Notes under the pieces: model-generated
The model's input: only the letters and a program-made list of their open reading frames with translations
Told to the model about the DNA's origin: nothing
The model's database searches: none
Shown here: one piece after another, positions 18,001-24,712 of the stretch
Position numbering within the stretch: the first letter of the stretch is position 1
Layout of the letters: each line of letters opens with the position of its first letter
Translations under genes and position numbers: made by a program
From: Phytomonas francai
Taxonomy: Eukaryota > Euglenozoa > Kinetoplastea > Trypanosomatida > Trypanosomatidae
Direction: 5' to 3'
DNA: 24,712 bases
Assembly (NCBI GenBank): GCA_001766655.1
Contig: MJCC01000001.1
Span: 759,990-784,701 of the forward strand

Positions 18001-18053
18001 TGTGCGCCCTGTGATCGAACACGATGCACGGGCTTTGGCTTTTTCGAGAACAT
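15045..18053 (-). CDS. RRP44: RRP44/DIS3, catalytic exoribonuclease related to the exosome
   Basis: 1002 residues from the first in-frame ATG at 18053; the longer frame starts at TTG (18098). Domain order is that of DIS3/Rrp44. A CR3 motif has Cys35, Cys40 and Cys43 (CGFVECPLC). A PIN domain spans about 60-205 with Asp66 (IPDTDVVLQ), Glu94 and Asp144 (QYNDRC). Two cold-shock-like domains cover about 258-490. The RNB domain (about 500-835) has the catalytic signature DPLGCRDIDDALH, with Asp514, 520, 522 and 523, and the downstream HFTSPIRRYADVIVHRQL. An S1-like domain lies at about 880-956, followed by a Lys/Glu-rich tail. The family degrades and trims RNA 3' to 5', chiefly rRNA precursors and aberrant RNAs in the nucleus. 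The RNB site is intact. The fourth PIN acid seems replaced by Ser177 (FITHSN). CR3 plus PIN separates it from DIS3L2. Confidence 0.95.
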   Translation of the reverse strand: MFSKKPKPVHRVRSQGAHGSTNFKNTMVTRNDIHCGFVECPLCPKLSQKEATPPSLLQTLPLLIPDTDVVLQNVNALEDSRVENIVFLSTVLAEIQSRNKAIYIRLQNLLKDGLIKHCYVFANDRHEQTHCIPLKDETPHQYNDRCISVASLWYSRHVLKTFPSLRETLPVIFITHSNGQKQRFESAEEVEMLPNFHCLGMREYVETFISTESDLSEKVRIDEPSSTGGPSSNKGVNIFTPHLPSSALESGVKMGFFSRGKLRISDSSCFFGEIRGKFEGHSFDRIIIPGRSNLNRAIHDDVVIVKLLPVSQWRSRGSRSKQDAGAKPTGPEASSADLSAQPSEPRVANETADAACMSEEEALSLGYTATGEVVGIERMCRRPFCGSIDAEDVDRLSIGSSGMISLLFRPKDHRIPRIRITTRHANDLKDKRLSVVIDDWPVNCSFPFGHYVEVLGKIGDPDTEAKVILIENDIPHYDFSEAVYDCLPKGHWTVTPEEEAVRLDLRDLDIVSIDPLGCRDIDDALHCRVVNGKHWEVGVHIADVTHFVREQTAIDAEAAKRSTSVYLVDRRINMLPQLLTENLCSLVEGEDRYAFSALWEFDENHNLVQSWFGKTIIRSRRAFYYGDAQRMIDDAQNQSEIAQSLRRLMTLARHFRAQREKDGALFLASQEFKFKVDMNHVDRTDMQEYETFEANSMVEEWMLYANVAVARKIYEHFPNWTLMRRHQRPGEGAFDALNEALTKKVQLRLDDTSSLSLSRSLNACVNPTDPYFNKLIRILATRCLRQAQYFSSGEIPKDEYYHFGLAMSMYTHFTSPIRRYADVIVHRQLAAAIGIGEINTTIMNASNVQALAEDMNYRHEQAQRAGRDSQNLYTGFYLQSIESRGAAIEEDAYVVRLSDAYISVLVPKFGQESRILKESLLKVPELLDSVRVRIDVRGSNKQNPSRTKIECSILGYMRCDPEEVSKISEDPVEGPEVTTHAKPENGGGAPELKKQRAEANSK

Positions 18054-18137
18054 ATTTAAAGTTATAGGGAAATATGTAGAAAGCGAGCCGATAATCAAAC
18101 TCAGATGAATATGGTATTTTTCCCCTTTTCCTGTACA

Positions 18138-18156
18138 CTTTCAAACGAGAAGGAAA
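18138..18156 (-). promoter_or_regulatory. Predicted spliced-leader acceptor for RRP44
   Basis: A pyrimidine tract on the minus strand (ATTTCCTTCTCGTTTG, about 18156-18142) is followed by AG at 18139-18138, 84 bases before the ATG. An alternative AG at 18185-18184 follows a longer T run (18214-18225). It lies upstream of the ATG and also of the TTG at 18098, so it does not by itself settle the start. Confidence 0.4.
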
Positions 18157-18163
18157 TAATAGC

Positions 18164-18183
18164 AATAATAATAATAATAATAA
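18164..18183. repeat. AAT trinucleotide microsatellite
   Basis: About six and a half copies of AAT in the spacer upstream of RRP44, lying between two candidate splice acceptors. Confidence 0.85.
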
Positions 18184-18298
18184 CTCAAGAAGTATCCGAA
18201 GATTAGAGAAGGCAAAAAAAAAAAATTTCAGTGAAAATTACTGGAGATTCTTTATCTACAGACGTTCCAAAGAGTTTTGTGAAAAACAAGTGGAAGCA

Positions 18299-18610
18299 TC
18301 ATTCCACAGAACCAGCAAAATAGCCGGGTTGCCACTGGCCCGTGAACGGAGGAATGACCCAAATTTTACTTGTGGAAGGGACAAGCAACAACAAGCTGAT
18401 ATAGAAGCAAATACAAATAAAAATGCTTACTATGAAGAGCCTAAATGACATGTTGACGTACCAAGCGATGATATCGCTGTGAGATTGATGATGCGAGAAA
18501 AAAAAAAACAGCGCAGCCCACATCCATGGCATGAAGCAGAACCCAATGCGGAAGTACCATTTGCAAACTCGCTCCGCTTTATCGACTGTTAGTTGCTCCG
18601 TAGCTAGCAT
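18299..18610 (-). CDS. PEN2: PEN-2, presenilin enhancer subunit of gamma-secretase
   Basis: 103 residues from the first in-frame ATG at 18610, against about 101 in animals. The open frame extends further upstream to a GTG (18712), but that part crosses a polypyrimidine-AG signal. The signature is at residues 12-36: AERVCKWYFRIGFCFMPWMW followed by AALFFFF, matching the PEN-2 pattern of a Cys/Lys/Tyr-Tyr helix leading into a Phe/Pro/Trp-rich half-membrane segment. A second long hydrophobic segment spans 56-77. The C-terminus (SKIWVIPPFTGQWQPGYF) corresponds to the family's luminal tail, though the DYLSF motif known from animals is not recognisable. PEN-2 is needed to activate presenilin within the four-subunit intramembrane protease. 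Presenilin, nicastrin and APH-1 are not in this window. Short length and hydrophobicity leave some uncertainty, but the match is good. Confidence 0.8.
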   Translation of the reverse strand: MLATEQLTVDKAERVCKWYFRIGFCFMPWMWAALFFFFSHHQSHSDIIAWYVNMSFRLFIVSIFICICFYISLLLLVPSTSKIWVIPPFTGQWQPGYFAGSVE

Positions 18611-19065
18611 CCAATGAATTTGATAAATGAATATGCAAGAATAAGCATAGAAAACAGATTTGTCACACCTATAAAAAAAAAGGAAGGAATTTAGTATTAC
18701 ATGAAAATTCACGATGCATACATATGGGTTTTCACCAGTCTGATTAATTTCATTCGCACTTAGATGACATCATATTTTGGCTACTGTTACATCTGCAATG
18801 AGTTTCCCTAATTGAGGAATGGGGGGGGAGTGAAACGCCTCCAAATATTTCTTTGAAGTTTAAAGTGAAAACTTATGTTAAGCTTTCAAATATAATGATC
18901 ACAAACAATACATATATGAGCTTTCTCTAGGTGGTGAAGAAGGCATCCATACCTGTGCAGCAACAAAGTAGCAAATGGGAGAAAAAACTTTTGATTTAAT
19001 ACATCTTACTTCGATTCTGTACAAATATTTTCAATAAGGACGAATAACGAAGACACTCCAGATAA
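18611..19065. other. Intergenic spacer, no gene seen
   Basis: Spacer of 455 bases between the 1151-residue gene and PEN-2. It contains the PEN-2 acceptor and an eight-G run at 18821-18828. No frame or RNA gene is supported. Confidence 0.6.
18669..18689 (-). promoter_or_regulatory. Predicted spliced-leader acceptor for PEN-2
   Basis: On the minus strand TTCCTTCCTTTTTTTTTATAG (opposite 18689-18669) is nearly pure pyrimidine ending in AG at 18670-18669. The predicted 5' UTR is 58 bases. Because it falls inside the apparent upstream extension of the PEN-2 frame, it shows that the extension is not translated. Confidence 0.65.
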
Positions 19066-22000
19066 TTATTTTCTCGCGTGATAAATTGCCAAAAATTGAT
19101 CTCGTTGTAATTGAGCTGTTTGCTGCGGCTTAGGAAATAAGGTAGGCAACTTCGGTATCTCTAGGCGATGATATTCCTCGTTGCCTGTTGTTTTCGATCC
19201 CGCTTCTTTCAAGCTGCGTTCCGTTTCGCGCTGCCTCTGCAATTCTTGTTTGAGAGCAACCTCTCTTTTTACCCGTTCTGCTCGCATCTGCTTTGCTTTG
19301 CGAAAAACAGAAGAGATAGGAAACTCTGTTGTCTGCGTTGAATTTGGTAATTCCAGCCCTTCTTTTAATGGGTTAGAAGGTGAAGCATTCACCTCAGTAA
19401 CACATGCATCAGTTGACAGGGGGGGCGAATATGCTTTGAGTACGTGCATGGCGGCTGTCATACGGTTATCTTTGAGGTTAAAAGGTCGATTGAATTTAGA
19501 ACCAGAAATTTCAACTGAGGGCCCTTGAATGGGCCTGACAGAAAGTAAAGATTGGTCCTCCGCTGAGGGGGAGTAAACACGAGGTGGTAAGCTATACAAA
19601 TACGGGTTTCGATAGATTTGAGCCATGTTAGTACCGTTGATATCGCCCTTGCTGCCGTCGTTAGCAATAAAATTTTGATACGATGTAAGGAGAGGAGCGG
19701 GAGATGCTATGCTACTGAACTGATTGTCATTTTCCTCTTCATTCCCCTTTTCAGTTTTTCCAAGGATGCAAGGTTGTTTTTGATTCCCCAGCTCTGGCGC
19801 CTCCAGAGATGCAGTGAACTCGGCAGGTTGAAAAGATTCGTGTTTGAGAGATAAATTCGATGGAGCACTCTTGTCTTGAGAATTTGAGCGGAAAGGGCTA
19901 ACATTATTAGGATTCATTGTACTACTTGGGACATAATCATCTGTACGGAAAGTTGTTAGAGCTATTTCAGTTGGCAGGTAACCTGGATACAAGATCCGAG
20001 TCATCGGCATTGTTTCTTGATCTGAGCCAGTTCTGCCTCCAATTGAAGGGTCTCGCATTATTTTGTCATCAACCGCAGCAGTAGCCTCTCTTGCTAAAGG
20101 CTCAAAACAAGAAAATACTTCATCGTTGTGATAATGATACGAAGGGCGCATGCCCTCGTTGGCAGGCCTACCTAGTTGGACGCCCGTGTAATACTCATAT
20201 TCACCTGTGTAAGCTGCACCCACTTCTGCCCGTGTGTATGTATTGCAGGGGCTATTGTTATTGCTGAAAAATGAAATTGGGATACGTTCATCATTAAAAT
20301 AAATGCAGTTCCCGTCGGTGTCCAAATGAGATAAGCCCCCTACAATTGAGTAAAGTGTTCCCTTACTTCCAGTACGTCCTACAAAACTACGAAGGTCATC
20401 CTCTAAATCTGAAGACGAGATTATTGTAAAGCTAGGCTTAATCCCGAATTCTCGAAGACTAAAGTAAAGCAAACGTAACAATTCAGTTATACGAGCCGTG
20501 TCTTTTGCAATTTGACGTTTAATAGCAGAACATATTGCGGTATACTGCTTAATTTTGTTTTCATCCTCTTCAGCGTTGAGCATTTTCTCAAAACGAGCAA
20601 GACGCACCCGATTCGCTGCACGACGAAAACGTAAGGATACAAGTTCTTTCAAAAGGTCCTCTCCAGTCATGCCTCCTGCTCCTTCGATATTTGATTTCCT
20701 CCATAACTCAAATTTCTCCTTTCCGGTTGCCTCAGTTTCAACTTGCGGTCTACTCGTAGGCCTGCTACATCGTGCTACGCCATTAACTCTTTCTGTAAAA
20801 AGAAGTTCATTCTGCAATAATAGATTCTTTAAGCGTCGCTGTAGTTTTCTATACCCTTTTGAAAAAGCCTTTAGCAGATACTCTGCATCTTTCACAATTG
20901 GGCTATTTACATAGAAATGAATACCCCAAAGAAAACTGCAATCTAAATCAGGGAGCTCCTTGACTTTATCGAGAAGCCTCCTGAGTTTACCTGAATATTT
21001 TGCCTCTGAACACTGCTTAAAAATCTCCTCGAAGTGGTGAACCTTACTAGGTGGAACTCTGAAAAGGTCGCAACAATGCTTGCACTCAAGACTTTTGTTT
21101 ATGTTTTCTAAGTATATTGAGATATCGTGCATAAATGAAATAAAACAATCAGCGAGTGCATTCGAACGCGATTCTTGCAATAAAAACATTTGAGACATCA
21201 AAGACATGTCATCTTCGTATTTTTGTTTCAGATAATTCATGTCCTTGCGAAGTTGATCTATGATCTCATAAAAATTTTCCTTGACTAAATCGATTGCAAA
21301 ATGCAGATTCCATTGATACGATATCCCCAGATTATGCTGATGCTCAAGTCGATTTTGAAAGAGTTTCATCGTCTCTGAACAAAAGGTAAGGGAATTATCA
21401 GCAATGTTACTTCGGTGATGCTTTGATAAATAGCCTTGGACTTTTTCCCTCTCATGAAGTACTTTCTCAATTCGTTCTTCAAAATCGTTATGGGACCTAT
21501 TTAAAAGCCTAATGTACTCTTCATAATCAAAAATTGCATCAACAGTCTCCTCACTCCTAGAAATTCGCTGGAGCATTTGCTCTAAATCTGATATTTTTAA
21601 TTTACCAGAAGCAAAGTAGTCACTGAGCCCATAAGATACGCCGCCAGCTCCCCCCGATTCAAATGATTCCATATTTGATTTCTTGCTCAAAGAGCATGAA
21701 GCGTCACTTTCTGGTGTGCATCTTGATATATTGTGCTCAGGTTGGGAACATTCATCCACTACCATTGGGTGCTCCTGTACGACAACTCGATACGGTCGGC
21801 AGAAGGATTCAGAGTTAGAAATTGTCTGGCCTACAGTTGGAGAATTGGGATCATTGTCTACCGCTGTAGGGTTTGAAATAACAGCCAAAGTTGAAAACTG
21901 GCTTTTAAGTTGCTGGTCTATTTTACCTCCCTCTGAAGTTAAATTGGGGGCTGATTTATACTTCTTAATAGCAAAGCCTAAATTTTTCCTTGAGTTATTT

Positions 22001-22521
22001 TTTAGATCCCCGCTTGAAGCTGATGAAGGCTTTAGTAATGCGATCGATAATCTATCGGCATTCTCTTTTTGCATTCTTTTTTTTAAGTGATCAATGCGAC
22101 GCCGCAATATGAGCACCTCACGAAAGTAGCTATGGAGCATATAATAATGCGATGCCTTGATATCATTGAGTAGCATTTTCAGATCATCCCGATACGATTC
22201 GTAATACTTTATATGTTCTTCCATATTTTGGACACGTTCTTCCAAAATAATGCAATTTTGCTCTGTTGCAGCAAGATCCGCTCGTGGTATATCTATAGTA
22301 AGACATGTGTTTACAATTTCATTGACCAAACTATTGCAAACCTGAAAAGTGCTTTCTTTCTGATGTTCGGGAAGATCAAATACCTCCTGATAAGATTTTT
22401 GTATCAACGCATCAAGATGACGTTTTACATCAGAACGCACTTGCGGATGAACTTTTTGAAGCTTCAATAGTTGATTGATATCTCGGGCAGTCGCCTCAAC
22501 TAAATGTGGAAAGATACCCAT
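19066..22521 (-). CDS. Large coiled-coil protein of unknown function (1151 residues)
   Basis: The longest complete gene in the window, ATG at 22521 to TAA. No family is recognised. Residues about 1-160 are helical and charged, with a clear coiled-coil stretch (IILEERVQNMEEHIKYYESY, LILRRRIDHLKKRMQKENAD). A Ser/Asn-rich linker follows (about 165-310). A second helical part (about 310-740) contains FDYEEYIRLLNRSHNDFEER, a Cys-rich ECKHCCDLF and several basic helices. From about 780 on the protein is mostly disordered and rich in Ser, Pro, Asn and Tyr. It ends in a highly charged helix (KQMRAERVKREVALKQEL and following). No signal peptide, membrane span or enzyme motif was seen. This architecture is typical of kinetoplastid cytoskeletal or basal-body proteins, but that is only an architectural guess. 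The acceptor 18 bases upstream supports the start. Confidence 0.85.
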   Translation of the reverse strand: MGIFPHLVEATARDINQLLKLQKVHPQVRSDVKRHLDALIQKSYQEVFDLPEHQKESTFQVCNSLVNEIVNTCLTIDIPRADLAATEQNCIILEERVQNMEEHIKYYESYRDDLKMLLNDIKASHYYMLHSYFREVLILRRRIDHLKKRMQKENADRLSIALLKPSSASSGDLKNNSRKNLGFAIKKYKSAPNLTSEGGKIDQQLKSQFSTLAVISNPTAVDNDPNSPTVGQTISNSESFCRPYRVVVQEHPMVVDECSQPEHNISRCTPESDASCSLSKKSNMESFESGGAGGVSYGLSDYFASGKLKISDLEQMLQRISRSEETVDAIFDYEEYIRLLNRSHNDFEERIEKVLHEREKVQGYLSKHHRSNIADNSLTFCSETMKLFQNRLEHQHNLGISYQWNLHFAIDLVKENFYEIIDQLRKDMNYLKQKYEDDMSLMSQMFLLQESRSNALADCFISFMHDISIYLENINKSLECKHCCDLFRVPPSKVHHFEEIFKQCSEAKYSGKLRRLLDKVKELPDLDCSFLWGIHFYVNSPIVKDAEYLLKAFSKGYRKLQRRLKNLLLQNELLFTERVNGVARCSRPTSRPQVETEATGKEKFELWRKSNIEGAGGMTGEDLLKELVSLRFRRAANRVRLARFEKMLNAEEDENKIKQYTAICSAIKRQIAKDTARITELLRLLYFSLREFGIKPSFTIISSSDLEDDLRSFVGRTGSKGTLYSIVGGLSHLDTDGNCIYFNDERIPISFFSNNNSPCNTYTRAEVGAAYTGEYEYYTGVQLGRPANEGMRPSYHYHNDEVFSCFEPLAREATAAVDDKIMRDPSIGGRTGSDQETMPMTRILYPGYLPTEIALTTFRTDDYVPSSTMNPNNVSPFRSNSQDKSAPSNLSLKHESFQPAEFTASLEAPELGNQKQPCILGKTEKGNEEENDNQFSSIASPAPLLTSYQNFIANDGSKGDINGTNMAQIYRNPYLYSLPPRVYSPSAEDQSLLSVRPIQGPSVEISGSKFNRPFNLKDNRMTAAMHVLKAYSPPLSTDACVTEVNASPSNPLKEGLELPNSTQTTEFPISSVFRKAKQMRAERVKREVALKQELQRQRETERSLKEAGSKTTGNEEYHRLEIPKLPTLFPKPQQTAQLQRDQFLAIYHARK

Positions 22522-22539
22522 TACCCCACCCTATAAACT

Positions 22540-22569
22540 CTCAGTATTTATTGAAAGAAATGAAAAGAG
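22540..22569 (-). promoter_or_regulatory. Predicted spliced-leader acceptor for the 1151-residue gene
   Basis: Minus-strand pyrimidine tract (CTCTTTTCATTTCTTTC, opposite 22569-22553) followed by AG at 22541-22540, 18 bases before the ATG. Confidence 0.55.
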
Positions 22570-22675
22570 CAAAATTATCCCTAACCATATTTTTTTTCCA
22601 AGACCCGTGATAAAAAAAATGAAAAGACCATTTTACTAATGCTCGTCGTCCAATGGGTTTTATGATTTTTTGTCA

Positions 22676-22692
22676 ATTATTATTATTATTAT
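22676..22692. repeat. ATT trinucleotide microsatellite
   Basis: About five and a half ATT copies in the 239-base spacer between the phosphatase gene and the 1151-residue gene. Confidence 0.8.
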
Positions 22693-22760
22693 GACTTAAT
22701 GAAATTCTTGTATATTTAAAAGATATTAACATAAAACTAAAACACAGAATAAAAGTAAAT

Positions 22761-23351
22761 TTACAGGGATGCTAGATAATTTTTGCGCCACAGCTCTAAT
22801 CCCTTTTGAAATGTTCCAGGAACGAGACCCTCAGGACAATAACAACAGGATACTCCAATTTTGGAGACAGCGCTAACATTATTTCGCTGGTTATCGAAAA
22901 ATAGCATTTGGGAAAAGTCAACTACACTTTGATCAATTCGGCGAACCTTTTCAAGGATTCTTTTGTGCTGCTGATCCTTTCCGGCGTAATAAATTTCCTT
23001 TCGATCAGAAAATAAAGATCCCATGGATAGAAATTTTCCCTCCACATCCCTGAATTTAAACAAGTCAAGCAAGCTTTCTGCCCACTCCGGAATATCACAT
23101 GTTGAGGAAATTGCAAGATACGTATCTTTCCATTTAGGGTTCACAATAAGATCTTGAAGAACACTTCTAGTTTCGCCGATAAGATAAACATTTGTGCCCC
23201 TTCTATCAATCATGACATTAGGATTTTTGCTGTCTGGTTGAAATGGCGCACCACCACTCAGCTGATACATTTCGGGATTCCATAAAGTACCATCAAGATC
23301 GAAAACAATAACGCGAGGCAGATCGTCCGCATCACGGGAATTACCTGGCAT
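22761..23351 (-). CDS. MDP1: MDP-1-type HAD phosphatase
   Basis: 196 residues, ATG to TAA. HAD superfamily motifs are all visible. Motif I is VFDLDGTLWNPEMYQLSGGA, with nucleophile Asp18 and Asp20. Motif II is AISSTCD (Ser82/83). Lys130 (DQQHK) sits in the motif III position. Motif IV is LFFDNQRNN with Asp153. The motif I extension and the tail (KIGVSCCYCPEGL) are characteristic of the magnesium-dependent phosphatase-1 family, the form found in algae, plants and protists. Animal MDP-1 acts on protein phosphotyrosine and on sugar-phosphate or glycation products in vitro; the physiological substrate here is unknown. No targeting peptide is seen, so it is probably cytosolic. It is the most upstream gene of the leftward array in this window. 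Family assignment is confident. Confidence 0.9.
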   Translation of the reverse strand: MPGNSRDADDLPRVIVFDLDGTLWNPEMYQLSGGAPFQPDSKNPNVMIDRRGTNVYLIGETRSVLQDLIVNPKWKDTYLAISSTCDIPEWAESLLDLFKFRDVEGKFLSMGSLFSDRKEIYYAGKDQQHKRILEKVRRIDQSVVDFSQMLFFDNQRNNVSAVSKIGVSCCYCPEGLVPGTFQKGLELWRKNYLASL

Positions 23352-23381
23352 TGCTAACTATTTAATATATAATATACTTTA

Positions 23382-23403
23382 CTAAAGAAAAATTATAGAA
23401 GGG
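23382..23403 (-). promoter_or_regulatory. Predicted spliced-leader acceptor for the MDP-1 gene
   Basis: Minus-strand CCCTTCTATAATTTTTCTTTAG, with AG at 23383-23382, 30 bases before the ATG. It is the most upstream leftward acceptor in the window. Confidence 0.5.
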
Positions 23404-24327
23404 ATACATTAATAATTTACGCATATCTGAGTATTTCATAAAGAAAATATACATTTGAATATTTGCAACAACAAAAAAGATAATAATAGAGATAATAATA
23501 TAATCGATTTAAGTTTATGTTAAAGAGAAAAGAAATATTGAGTTTGCATCCAATTAAATCATTAAAAAAATAGTGAGTGTAGAGAACAAAAATCTCGACT
23601 TAGTAAACTGTAAAAAATTTTATTCAATTATTTGCTCTATCATATACACTATACTGTTGGAATTTATGTCAAGGTAAGAGCACCGATAAAACCTTCCTAA
23701 AAAAAAACTTTGAATAGATGTATACAAAGTGAAATCACAAGAAACCTAAAAATGTTAAAGAAAAAAAAAAGAATAATATCAAACTTTTTGGCTAAATGAG
23801 AAAAAATGAATGAGACTTAATTTAAAACACCCTTCAGTTTGGATATCCGAGGCTAATAGTTTTAAAAATAAAAAAGACACCTCTTACCCATATGAATACA
23901 TACACAAAAAGACTCTCTAAGATTTTTAAAAAAATATTAGCAAAAAAAAATAAAAGATTTAAAAAAGGAGAACACTGTAAATAATTTTAGAAATAGGAAA
24001 AAAAAACATAATGACACACCAGCGAAAAACCACCATACACCAGATAAAAATAGAACTGCAAAGAAAAAAAAACAAAACTAGGAAAAATAAATATAACTGG
24101 ATAATCAAAGCGCACACCAAACAAAAATAATAATAGAGCCCCAGACAAAAACGCCAAAATAAAAAGTCAGTAAAGACCCCCTTACGAAATCATCCAAAAC
24201 CTAGGAAAGCGTTGTGACAAAGCCTATCTAGATAGGAAAGAAGATGCGCCAGAAAAAGAATTACAAGCAAGTTTCAAGAGAGCACCCATGACGACCAAAG
24301 CGCAAAGCAGGGGTCACCGACAAATCA

Positions 24328-24605
24328 ACAGGAACCGATCCTGTGGAAACGGTGTTTTTGTGGCCACCCGGGGCCGGTTTCGGTGTCCGCAGGCCCTGGC
24401 GCCACATCATCGTGACGCCACGACCTGGCAAGAAAAACAAGAAATAACCTCTGAGGCGGGGAAACACCCCCCACCCCAACCGGCATATTGGTATTTTTTG
24501 AGTTGGGGTGTGTTATTCCCCTTCCCGGGGGGTGGGGGGGGAGCATTTCCCTGCGCCATTGCCGTGCAGCAAGGCGATGGGTTCCAGCGAGATGCCTTTG
24601 GCATC
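24328..24605. other. Hairpin-dense GC-rich block
   Basis: Five inverted repeats in 280 bases. ACAGGA/TCCTGT at 24328-24344. TGGCG..CAC/GTG..CGCCA at 24397-24420. A long stem at 24458-24521, where CACCCCAAC (24472-24480) pairs with GTTGGGGTG (24502-24510) and GGGGAA..ACA pairs with TGT..TTCCCC outside. CGCC.TTG/CAAGGCG at 24549-24581. A perfect GATGCC/GGCATC around a three-base loop at 24591-24605. Identity is unknown. Confidence 0.4.
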
Positions 24606-24656
24606 CGGCATACTGGGGGGCAATCAGGCGGGTATAAATGTATAGCGGTGTACGTA

Positions 24657-24680
24657 TTTCTCTCTTTCCACAACATTGAG
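24657..24680 (+). promoter_or_regulatory. Possible plus-strand spliced-leader acceptor
   Basis: A 13-base pyrimidine run (TTTCTCTCTTTCC, 24657-24669) is followed ten bases later by AG at 24679-24680 on the plus strand. If it is used, genes beyond the right edge would be transcribed rightward. The signal is short and the gene it would serve is not in the window. Confidence 0.25.
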
Positions 24681-24712
24681 GAGTGGCTGAACCTTTATTA
24701 TCGATTTATTTG

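Larger units (their letters stand above)
23352..24712. other. Gene-free region, possible divergent strand switch
   Basis: 1361 bases without a convincing gene. From 23352 to about 24240 it is very AT-rich. By hand count, 141 of 180 bases in 24001-24180 are A or C on the plus strand, so the minus strand is 78% G+T. From about 24240 it becomes GC-rich. In 24481-24540 the plus strand is 46/60 G+T, with a G run. A plus-strand polypyrimidine-AG follows at 24657-24680. Small minus-strand frames at 24261-24676 overlap in several registers and resemble nothing known. A divergent transcription start region fits; a fragment of a mobile element or another repeated sequence is the main alternative. Confidence 0.45.

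Noticed and set aside
18611..18712. N-terminal extension of PEN-2 to a GTG
   Set aside because: There is no ATG in the extension, and it contains a strong polypyrimidine-AG acceptor, so it lies upstream of or within the untranslated leader.
22579..22586. CCCTAACC, resembling a telomerase RNA template (also CCCTAAC at 4348-4354)
   Set aside because: Only seven or eight bases, less than one and a half telomere repeats, and the first lies in a 239-base spacer too short for a telomerase RNA. Likely chance.
24394..24405. GTGGCGCCAGGG on the minus strand, resembling the conserved 5' end (Pr77) of trypanosome ingi/L1Tc elements
   Set aside because: The flanking sequence does not continue the similarity as I remember it, and the pairing needed for the associated ribozyme fold is missing. 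A nucleotide search would settle it.

Overview
The window looks like nuclear chromosomal DNA of a kinetoplastid, most likely a trypanosomatid. Every recognisable gene lies on the minus strand, head to tail, with no introns. The genes are separated by AT-rich spacers of about 240-2000 bases. Just upstream of most start codons, the coding strand carries a polypyrimidine run followed by AG, which is the layout of a spliced-leader trans-splicing acceptor. Coding DNA is of medium GC and the spacers are AT-rich, which argues against Leishmania. I cannot name the species. I saw no tRNA, rRNA, spliced-leader RNA or known snRNA.

Transcription runs right to left. In that order the genes are: an MDP-1-type HAD phosphatase (22761-23351); a 1151-residue coiled-coil protein of unknown function (19066-22521); a PEN-2 gamma-secretase subunit (18299-18610); the exosome nuclease RRP44/DIS3 (15045-18053); an acidic, probably mitochondrial protein (13243-14520); a mitochondrial membrane protein resembling FAM210/DUF1279 (12161-12964); the axonemal protein CFAP91 (9521-11809); an unrecognised 301-residue protein (8035-8940); an RBBP6/Mpe1-like DWNN-RING protein (6399-7649); a DeSI-type protease joined to a PUB domain (5008-6051); an unrecognised 256-residue protein (2207-2977); and the N-terminal part of a repetitive coiled-coil protein cut by the window's left edge (1-1267). 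The neighbours do not form one pathway, as expected for a trypanosomatid polycistronic unit, where genes are co-transcribed without being functionally related.

Six start codons were chosen at the first in-frame ATG because the longer open frames begin at GTG or TTG. For several of these the apparent extension also runs through the polypyrimidine tract or past the predicted splice acceptor.

The right end (23352-24712) has no gene. It has a GT-rich minus-strand stretch pointing left, then a GC-rich, hairpin-dense block with a GT-rich, G-run plus strand pointing right, then a plus-strand polypyrimidine-AG. I read this as a possible divergent strand-switch region where transcription starts in both directions. 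The 2-kb gap at 2978-5007 is the other long stretch without genes; it holds a small cluster of hairpins that could be a non-coding RNA.

The most interesting points are the protease-PUB fusion, the RRP44 PIN domain with a replaced fourth acidic residue, the RBBP6 homologue without a zinc knuckle, the PEN-2 orthologue, the exact 138-base repeat period at the left edge, and the putative divergent transcription start region.
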